Shown: positions 1 to 8,500 of the stretch, one piece after another
Layout of the letters: the number at the start of each line of letters is the position of its first letter
Numbering within the stretch: the first letter of the stretch is position 1
The notes under the pieces: model-generated
Seen by the model: only the letters and a program-made list of their open reading frames with translations
Database searches by the model: none
What the model was told of the DNA's origin: nothing
NCBI GenBank assembly: GCA_016763075.1
Contig: JAESUM010000003.1
Coordinates: 1-64,000, forward strand
Length of the DNA stretch: 64,000 nt
DNA from: Pseudomonadales bacterium
Lineage (GTDB): Bacteria; Pseudomonadota; Gammaproteobacteria; Pseudomonadales; JAHRWD01
Direction of reading: 5' to 3'
Position numbers and translations under genes: made by a program

Positions 1-1001
1 ACTTCCAATACTACTTTTTTGGCTTCTATTTTAGAAAAGTCGAGGATATCGTTAATGATGTCTCTCAAGGTTTCAGAGGAACGTCCTATTTTAGAAACGT
101 AGTCACGTTGTTGCGGGCTTAATTTTGTTCCTAAAGCCAGCTGCGTTAGGCCAATCACACCATTAATCGGCGTTCGTATTTCATGGCTCATTCTTGCGAG
201 AAATTCGAGTTTTGCGTGGTCGCTGTCTTCTGCTGATTTTCGTGCTGATATCAGTTCAGATTCAGCTTTTTTACGTGCGGTAATATCTGTGCTGATCGCA
301 ATATAGTTGGTGGCACCACCTTTAGTATTAACAATCGGCACTACTGTTGTTTCGACCCAGAAACGTTCTGCAGTTTTGGAGCAATTTTGAATTTCATCAC
401 TCCAGACATCCCCCGCAGCAATCGTTGCGTACATTTCTTTCCAGTAGTCTTGAGGCTGTTCACCAGAATTTAAAACACGGTGATTCAGCCCAACCATCTC
501 TTTTGCGCTGTAACCACTGAGTTCGGCAAAGCGCTGGTTAGCGTAACTAATGGTTCCATCTAGGTTAGTGACCGAAACGAGTACATGTTGCTCAAGCAGC
601 ATGTTTCTCTGGGTTAAGTCGAGTGACAGCCGATCAAATTTAACTTTGATGTCATAGAGCGAACGTTTGAGCGCTCCAAATTCATCTGACGGCGCGATCT
701 CTGAGTGGCTCTCGAAATTACCACCGTATAATTCTTGCATGGTTTCGCCCAGCGATAACAACGGTTTGGTCAAGCGGCGCGAAAACAACGCAGCCAGCAA
801 CATTGAAACCGCCATTACACCCAAACCAATGCCTATGAACTCCACCGAAAGTAACTCGGCGACATCAAACGCAGGCGCAGCCCCATCGAGCCCTACCGGG
901 ATTAATGTGCCAATACTATTAGCCACAAATAAAGTGACGGCGCTGATAGATAGCACTGTAATTAGAAACGAAAATATAATGAGCTGATTTCTAATATTCA
1001 T
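1..1001 (-). CDS. HAMP-PAS-HisKA sensor histidine kinase, 3' end cut by window edge
   Basis: Reverse-strand frame is open from ATG at 1001 to the edge: MNIRNQLIIFSFLITVLSIS..., PAS region (LDGTISYANQRFAELSGYSAKEMVGLNHRVLNSGEQPQDYW), H-box (EFLARMSHEIRTPINGVIGLTQLAL). Missing from the ORF track because there is no stop inside the window. Confidence 0.9.
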   Translation of the reverse strand, partial: MNIRNQLIIFSFLITVLSISAVTLFVANSIGTLIPVGLDGAAPAFDVAELLSVEFIGIGLGVMAVSMLLAALFSRRLTKPLLSLGETMQELYGGNFESHSEIAPSDEFGALKRSLYDIKVKFDRLSLDLTQRNMLLEQHVLVSVTNLDGTISYANQRFAELSGYSAKEMVGLNHRVLNSGEQPQDYWKEMYATIAAGDVWSDEIQNCSKTAERFWVETTVVPIVNTKGGATNYIAISTDITARKKAESELISARKSAEDSDHAKLEFLARMSHEIRTPINGVIGLTQLALGTKLSPQQRDYVSKIGRSSETLRDIINDILDFSKIEAKKVVLE

Positions 1002-1555
1002 AGTGTGATCCTTTTCGGATCATCAACACGATGCAACACGGAACATTGAATGTGAGATATAACAGTAGGAGGGTGCACCCGTTGAGCCGAGTGTATTGAG
1101 ATAATTGCCGCGCTCGGGATCGCAAACTCAATATATGCAGCAGCGGCGAGATCAAATCCCTGATCATTTTTCAAATATGAATCCTCGGCAGGTCCAAAAG
1201 TCATCAATGATAATTAGCCGCCTCTGCATTGTTCACCCAACTCAAAGGCCGACGAATAACAACACTATAGTTCAAAACTAAAAATTTCGGATTCTTTGCT
1301 TCTAACGGTCGCCTCCGGTTGCGGGCTCTGCGCGGCTCACCGTAGCAACGTTCGCGTATTTTGCATTCATTACAAACCTTTTACGGGACACCATCGCTAT
1401 GGCTTATAACTGTATTTTGTTTTTCAAGCAAAGCTCAAAATAACAGCTATATTTTCAATTGAACCACAAGAAAAATAGGCAAACGTATCATTGCCGAACA
1501 GGTTGAACGCCCCAACCAAGGGCCCCGTGGCCAACTTCTAGTTTCAGGACTAAGC

Positions 1556-3235
1556 ATGGATATAGCGACCAACTCGCCAGCCATCAACGCAACGAACACG
1601 AGCCTTAAAATGCCGCCGTATTTTTTGTATACGGTACTCGCGATTTGCTTTATCCCTTACTTGCTAACCTTGATGGGGGTGAATTTAGCCTCATCAAGCA
1701 AACCCGTTGATCTACAACAACTAGCTGGGCTAGCTGAACACCAACAACTTGATCTGTACTTTGCGCGGTTATCGGGTGCCTTCACCCACACCATTTTAGA
1801 ATGGACGGCCTTTTGCATAGCCATAATGACGGTATTTCTAGCCGCTAGTCACTACTTCATCTCGAAGAACCTAACCACTCTTATTATCGGCGCAGCCTTG
1901 TTTTTGGCCGGCTGTATGGATGCTTTTCACACACTTGCTGCGGACAGGTTAATTGAAGCAGTTGCCGACAACCGAGACCTTGTACCTTTCACATGGGCCA
2001 TATGCCGGGTATTTAATGCCCTGATACTCATTGGTGGGGTCATGCTTTTATTGTCTCGCTCGGGTGATATCACCGGCAAAGCCGACTTTAAGGTACTGGG
2101 ACTGTCGTTTATTGGCACGGCGGTCGTGGCGTACGGAATCATTTCCTATTGCGCACTTAGCGACTCGCTGCCTCAAACTCAGTTTCCAGACAACATCATC
2201 ACACGACCTTACGATGTCGTACCCCTAGTGCTGTACCTGGTTTCCGGCCTATTTTTGTTCCCTTATTTTTACCGCCGTAACCCCAGTGTGTTTGCTCATG
2301 CGCTAGTCATTGCGATGATCCCCGAAGTCATGGTCGAAATGCATATGGCCTTTGGCTCCACCGCGTTATTTGACCAGCATTTCAACATTGCCCATTTTCT
2401 AAAAATATTTGCTTACGCAGTACCCTTCCTTGGCCTATTAATGGATTACATCCACACCTACCAACAAAAACAGTCTGAAGTCGAAGCCCGCGAACGTACC
2501 CAACAAGCTCTAAACAAATACACCGTAGAATTGGAGCGAAGCAACAAAGAACTGAACGATTTTGCCTATGTGGCCTCCCACGATTTAAAGGCACCGCTAA
2601 GAGGCATCATGCAGCTGGCTAGCTGGATTGAAGACGACATCAAAGACGACATCAAAGACCAAACCCGCGAATACATAGCTTTAATGCACAGCCGTACACG
2701 CAGGCTTGAACAACTGCTCAACGATTTACTGGCATTCTCAAGGGTAGGCCGCAAACACGGTGACTTCAAGACGATTGGTCTAGCAGCAACCGTCACCGAT
2801 CTCTATCAATTGCTCAATCCACCGCTAGGATTTTCGCTGCACTGCGACATCAAACTATCGGCTATCACAACGTTATTTGTTCCACTCGAACAAGTCCTTA
2901 GGAACCTAATCAACAACGCGATTAAGCATCACCCGAACGATACCGGAACCCTCCGCGTCACCGCCATAACCACCGATACCGGCTACGAGTTTGCGGTAAC
3001 TGACGACGGGGCCGGCATCTTGCCGGAGCATCACGAAAGGATTTTTGGCATATTCCAAACCCTAAAACCGCGGGATGAAGTTGAGGGTAGCGGTATGGGA
3101 TTAGCCATCATTAAAAAATTACTTGATACCTATCACTGCCGAATCACCGTTGAATCAGACGGCATTAAAGGCACCACCATGCGCTTTACCTGGCCTTCAG
3201 AACCCACTTTGAGGATGCTTACCGATGACCATTGA
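1556..3235 (+). CDS. Membrane-anchored sensor histidine kinase (multi-TM sensory domain + phytochrome-type HisKA/HATPase)
   Basis: N-terminal TM segments, H-box FAYVASHDLKAPLRGI, ATPase motifs NAIKHH, DDGAGI, GSGMGLAI. Confidence 0.9.
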   Translation: MDIATNSPAINATNTSLKMPPYFLYTVLAICFIPYLLTLMGVNLASSSKPVDLQQLAGLAEHQQLDLYFARLSGAFTHTILEWTAFCIAIMTVFLAASHYFISKNLTTLIIGAALFLAGCMDAFHTLAADRLIEAVADNRDLVPFTWAICRVFNALILIGGVMLLLSRSGDITGKADFKVLGLSFIGTAVVAYGIISYCALSDSLPQTQFPDNIITRPYDVVPLVLYLVSGLFLFPYFYRRNPSVFAHALVIAMIPEVMVEMHMAFGSTALFDQHFNIAHFLKIFAYAVPFLGLLMDYIHTYQQKQSEVEARERTQQALNKYTVELERSNKELNDFAYVASHDLKAPLRGIMQLASWIEDDIKDDIKDQTREYIALMHSRTRRLEQLLNDLLAFSRVGRKHGDFKTIGLAATVTDLYQLLNPPLGFSLHCDIKLSAITTLFVPLEQVLRNLINNAIKHHPNDTGTLRVTAITTDTGYEFAVTDDGAGILPEHHERIFGIFQTLKPRDEVEGSGMGLAIIKKLLDTYHCRITVESDGIKGTTMRFTWPSEPTLRMLTDDH

Positions 3236-3656
3236 CCAATACAAAACAGTTTCTATTTTACTGGTTGAGGACGATGACGTAGACGCCATGGGCGTAGAAC
3301 GAGCGCTCAACAAAATGAAGCTGGCCAACCCGTTTTTACGTGCCCGCGATGGCATTGAAGGGCTAGAAATGCTTCGTGCAAAACCCGCTGACCACCCCTA
3401 TTTAGTGCTGCTAGACCTCAACATGCCGCGTATGAGCGGTATTGAAATGTTAAAAATCATTCGTGAAGACCCGTTACTCACCCGAACCATCGTATTTGTA
3501 TTGACGACATCGGACGACGACATAGACAAAGTCGCCGCTTACAACGAACACATTGCAGGTTACGTGGTAAAAACCAAACTCGACACCGATTTTGGAGAAC
3601 TGATGCAATTGTTAGATCACTACTGGCGCTTAGTAGAGATGCCCACTGATGAGTAA
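3225..3656 (+). CDS. Single-domain response regulator (Rcp1-like)
   Basis: ILLVEDDDVDAMGVERAL, VLLDLNMPRMSG; overlaps the upstream kinase. Confidence 0.9.
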   Translation: MTIDQYKTVSILLVEDDDVDAMGVERALNKMKLANPFLRARDGIEGLEMLRAKPADHPYLVLLDLNMPRMSGIEMLKIIREDPLLTRTIVFVLTTSDDDIDKVAAYNEHIAGYVVKTKLDTDFGELMQLLDHYWRLVEMPTDE

Positions 3657-5412
3657 CGAATACCCCATAAAGGCAGAGCCTCCTACCATGAAGCTCCTGC
3701 TCATTGACGATGATATTGTTGACCGCATGAACGCGAAGCGTAATCTTCAGCAATCTGGTCAACATATAGCAGTCACTGAAGCCAGCACGGCAGAAGACGG
3801 CCTTGCCCTGGCGCTGCAAGGCCAGTTTGACCTTATTCTGCTCGACTACCAATTACCTACCATGAACGGGCTTGAGTTTTTAATCACCCTTCGAGCCGGC
3901 TCAAATTGTAATACGCCGGTAGTGATTCTTAGCCACAGTAACGATGACGCCCTCGCTATTAGATGCATAGAAAAAGGTGCGCAAGACTTTATTAACAAAA
4001 GCGAAGTCACTGCCTCACGGTTGATTCGTTCGATTATGCACGCCAGTGAACGTCATAAAATAGAACAAGAGTTACGTGAAAGCCGAGAGCAGCTACGTTA
4101 TTTGGCCGAGGTCGACGCGCTCACCGGCCTGGCCAACCGCTATATTTTTGAACAGGCTCTGCGCCATGCATTGCCATTGTCTGCACGCCAAAATACCGGC
4201 CTTGCTTTGGTCATACTGGACTTGGATAAATTCAAAGATGTTAACGATACACTCGGCCATGCAGTAGGCGATGAACTCTTAAAAGAAGTCGCTCAACGGA
4301 TAAAATCTCAAGTACGTGATGGCGACATTTTGTGTCGACTAGGCGGAGATGAATTTGCGATTTTGATCCACAGCCTCGAAGATATTGAACTAGTGCGCCG
4401 TTTTTCCCAACGAGTTATACAGGTGCTACAAAAGCCTATTTGTATTGAAGGCCATGTAATTTCCGTATCTGCCAGCATGGGTATTGCGAGCTTTCCAGAT
4501 TGCGCCAGCGACCCCATACAATTAATGAAATGTGCAGACGTTGCACTGTACCGAGCAAAAGACGAGGGCCGCAATCAAGCTCACCTTTATTCGAAAGCCC
4601 TGCACGAAAAAATTCAATGCCGCATAGAGCTCGAAAACGACCTGCGCGGTGCGCTTTCACGTGACGAATTTATACTGTATTACCAACCTCAAATTAGCAT
4701 GGACAACGACCAAGTTACCGGCGTAGAAGCGCTTATTCGGTGGATTCACCCGACCAGAGGTTTAATTGCCCCCGACAACTTCATTCCCATTGCAGAAGAC
4801 CTTGGGCTCATCAATAATATCGGCGCATGGGTATTAGAAACCTCTTGTAAACAGTTTCAACACTGGCGTAACACATTCAACGCAGTGGATCTTAACCTTT
4901 CGATATCGGTCAATTTGTCAGCCTTACAATTAAGCCAAGATGAGCTGGTCGATAATATTAAAAAAATCATGGAGAAATACGATATACCGAACCAGTGCCT
5001 CGAATTAGAATTAACAGAAAGCGCAGTCACAAAAAATATCGAGGTCAGCACCGCGCTTTTACAGGAGCTGGCGAAGAGCGGAATTACCCTTGCGATGGAT
5101 GACTTTGGCACAGGTTATTCATCATTGTTACAACTAAAAAACTACCCTTTTCAAGTGCTTAAAATAGACAAAACATTTATTCAGTCTATCTCAGACAGCG
5201 AAGACGGCGCGCTTTACCTAAAAGCCATTAATGCCTTTGCCAAAATACTCGGGTTAGAGGTAGTAGCGGAAGGCGTCGAAACCAAACAACAGTTAGACCT
5301 GTGTCGCAAATTACAATTCGACCGTATACAAGGTTACTATTTTTCTAGGCCTATTCCACCCAACGACTTCGAAAAGAAATACCTAGTTGCTCCAATAGTC
5401 CCTGCCCCCTAA
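3649..5412 (+). CDS. REC-GGDEF-EAL response regulator (c-di-GMP turnover)
   Basis: REC LLIDDD/ILLDYQLP; RLGGDEFAIL with upstream RDGD (I-site-like); EAL domain GVEALIRW, MDDFGTGYSS; overlaps upstream gene by 8 nt. Confidence 0.92.
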   Translation: MSNEYPIKAEPPTMKLLLIDDDIVDRMNAKRNLQQSGQHIAVTEASTAEDGLALALQGQFDLILLDYQLPTMNGLEFLITLRAGSNCNTPVVILSHSNDDALAIRCIEKGAQDFINKSEVTASRLIRSIMHASERHKIEQELRESREQLRYLAEVDALTGLANRYIFEQALRHALPLSARQNTGLALVILDLDKFKDVNDTLGHAVGDELLKEVAQRIKSQVRDGDILCRLGGDEFAILIHSLEDIELVRRFSQRVIQVLQKPICIEGHVISVSASMGIASFPDCASDPIQLMKCADVALYRAKDEGRNQAHLYSKALHEKIQCRIELENDLRGALSRDEFILYYQPQISMDNDQVTGVEALIRWIHPTRGLIAPDNFIPIAEDLGLINNIGAWVLETSCKQFQHWRNTFNAVDLNLSISVNLSALQLSQDELVDNIKKIMEKYDIPNQCLELELTESAVTKNIEVSTALLQELAKSGITLAMDDFGTGYSSLLQLKNYPFQVLKIDKTFIQSISDSEDGALYLKAINAFAKILGLEVVAEGVETKQQLDLCRKLQFDRIQGYYFSRPIPPNDFEKKYLVAPIVPAP

Positions 5413-5511
5413 ACTGATCAAAAAGAATGCTACATCGCCAACATGCGTTGACTGAAAGTCATCACTCAATAACAGCCATCGCACCCTGTAGTCATTCCTG
5501 GAGGGTATTCA

Positions 5512-8500
5512 ATGACACTGGTATTTCAAAAAAGGATCGGCACAAACTTTTACGCCGATAGTTACCTTGCTCACCGCGAGCAAGACCAAGACACACTGCT
5601 TCGCGTAAAAGTGATAAAAGCACCCTTTGATGATGCTGAAATGAAGCGTTATCTGCAGCAACAGATCGGTTACTTGGCAACGCTTAATATTGACGATTTA
5701 GCCATTCCAGAGCTCAGCGTACACGACGACAAACTAACGCTGATATACCCCTTCAATACATTCCCTACGCTTAGCGACCAACTAAACAACAGCCCGCCAC
5801 TAGAGCTTAAACAAGTGCTACAAATTGGCATTTCTTTATGTGAAAACCTTGAGCAAAGACACAAAAAAACCTGGATCCACCAGGGCATAAAACCCAGTAA
5901 CATCCACTATTGTTCAAGCTCACAACAAGTAACCCTAGTCGATGACTTAACCGTCATCTCACCCCAACAACTTAGCCGCCTTACTCCAGACAAGCGCTAC
6001 TGCAAATCATCATTAGCGTATCAGTCGCCAGAACAATGCGCGCTGGTCTGCGCCAACGTCGACTACCGAAGCGATCTCTACTCCGTTGGTTCTGTGCTGT
6101 ACCACTGTCTTGCCGGGCACCCGCCGTTTACCACCTCTAGCCCGCAACAAATGATCCATTCTCTTTTGGCTGAAATACCCGCCAAACTTGAGCACGCACA
6201 AACAAACTGCCCGGCTGCTTTGAGCCAAATTATTTCAGTACTACTTGAAAAACAAACCGAACAACGCTACCAAACCGCAGCCGGCTTAAAGCAAGACCTG
6301 AACACCTGCTTAACGCAGTTAGCGAATGGCAACCTAGCGCCATTCCCGTTAAAACGCGCAGACATCAGCAATGAAATCGTCATACCTTCCATCATGATGG
6401 GCCGCGAAAATGAAAAAACCGCACTGTTAGATTTATACCAAGATGTGTGCTCAGGCAAGCTTGGCGTAGCCTACGTCACGGGTTTATCCGGAATCGGTAA
6501 ATCACGTTTGGTACAGGAGTTAGAAGTTGCCATTTTAGTGCGCAGCGGCCTGTTCGCATCGGGAAAATATAATCAGTTTTCAAAGCACCAACCTTACGCT
6601 ACTTTCACGGAATCGATCGGCAAACTGATCCGAAATATTCTTACAGAACCCACACAGCAACTCGATGCATGGCGTAAATCCATTTCAGATGTCGTGGGTA
6701 TTAATGGTAGTTTACTAATAAACGTAATCCCAGAACTGCAATTACTGATTGGAACCCAACCCGAAGTAAACCCGCTTCCGCCGATGGAAGCTCGCAATCG
6801 TTTTAACGATCTGTTTTGTCGTTTTATGATGCGCCTGGCCACAAATAAACATCCTTTGGTACTGTTCATTGACGACCTTCAATGGTGCGACGACGCAACC
6901 TTAGATTTATTAGACCAAATCACCTCTAATCCCGACAGTCATCCGTATTTATTTCTGATTCTGGCCTACCGCGACAACGAGGTAGCAGCGCAGCATCGTA
7001 TTCGCCAGACCCAGCAATCTATAACCGAATCTTCAATCGCTACAGTTAACATTGTTCTTGCCGAGCTAACCAAACCAGTCATTAATGAAATGATGGCGTA
7101 TATTTTATCTAGCTCGACATTAGCCACCGCTAAAATAACCGAAATGTTATACCCAACGTCAGGCGGAAACCCGCTCTTGGTGAATGAAAGCCTACGGTGG
7201 TTACATCATAATGGTGGTATGTATTACGGTGACGATGCCTGCTGGCATTGGCGACAAGAGACTCTAAATAAACTGCAATTACCCATTGGTTACCTCGCTT
7301 TATTTAACGCAAAACTGGCTAGGCTTTCGGAGAACTCTCAACACATTTTAGCTTCTGCGGCATTACTAGGTAGTCGGTTTTTAACCGCTGATTTAGCTGC
7401 CCTACTTGATTTACCGTTAGTAGAACTCTTATTACAGTTATCTGAAGCCTTATCGAACCGGGTTTTAATACAAGACAGCCCTCAAATTTATTTTTCTCAT
7501 GACCAAATTCAACGCGCGGCATCTACTCTTCACAACGAAAACACAGCAAAACACCTACACCGAAAAATCGCCGACAGAGCCATACAACAATACCAACAAG
7601 AAAAACAACTTTCTTCGACTAAAGACCAAACTCAGCGACTCTATTTTATTGCCGAACACCTGTATAACTGCCGCGATAATCAAAACAGCGAAGAGCAACG
7701 ATTTGAAGAAGCCACCTATAATCAATTAGCCGGCGACGCTGCTTTAGTAGCCTTGGCTCACGCCTCAGCGGATTATTATTTTAGTGAAGCGGTCATACTA
7801 ACCGACCGCTCCGAGTGGGATAAAAACTACGACTTCATGCTAGCACTGCACCAAAATTATAGCCGTTCGGCATTATTGGTTGGCGACCAAATTCGGTCAA
7901 CCAAGACCATTGACACCGCCTTAAAACACGCAAAAAATGATCTCGACCGTGCGCAATGTTTATTGACTCAAACCGTTGCCATTAGTTCGTTGGGCGATAT
8001 TGAAGGCTCCATGGCATTGGCAACCAAATGCTGCGCGTTATTGCACAACCCATTACCCGAAACAGAAGAACAGATCACCGCAGAAATTACCGAACATCTT
8101 AAAATATTAACTGATCCAGACTGCCCCGCCCTATATGAAAAGTTACCGATAACCACAGAACAGTCGGTTATCGTAGAGCTTTCTCTTTACGCAGAATTGC
8201 TACCACCTTATTTTTTATCTGGCCGGGTAAACCTATATTTTTTAGCTAGTATGCGCAGCATCGTTCTTGCATTAAAACGAGGAAAAACAAGCAGTACTTG
8301 TTTTTCCTTAGGTGCCATTTCAATCTACTTTCATTTTGAAGGACAATATGAATTCAGCCAGAAATTCGAACGCGTAGTGCTTCAAGAGGCGGCGCAGCAT
8401 CCATACGAGTTTTCCTCAATACGAGCTGTCGCGCAGTGTTTATGGTTATCAGTACATCACCGTCAACCGATTGATGAACTACAGGCTTTATGCCGAAGCA

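Noticed and set aside
667-987. ORF of 106 aa on + strand
   Set aside because: Antisense to the truncated histidine kinase, low-complexity Ser/Asn-rich translation
998-1207. ORF of 69 aa on - strand upstream of the PAS kinase
   Set aside because: No domain signature; overlaps the kinase start and likely covers its promoter/leader
7499-7729. ORF of 76 aa on + strand
   Set aside because: Out-of-frame shadow inside the 1972-aa hybrid kinase gene
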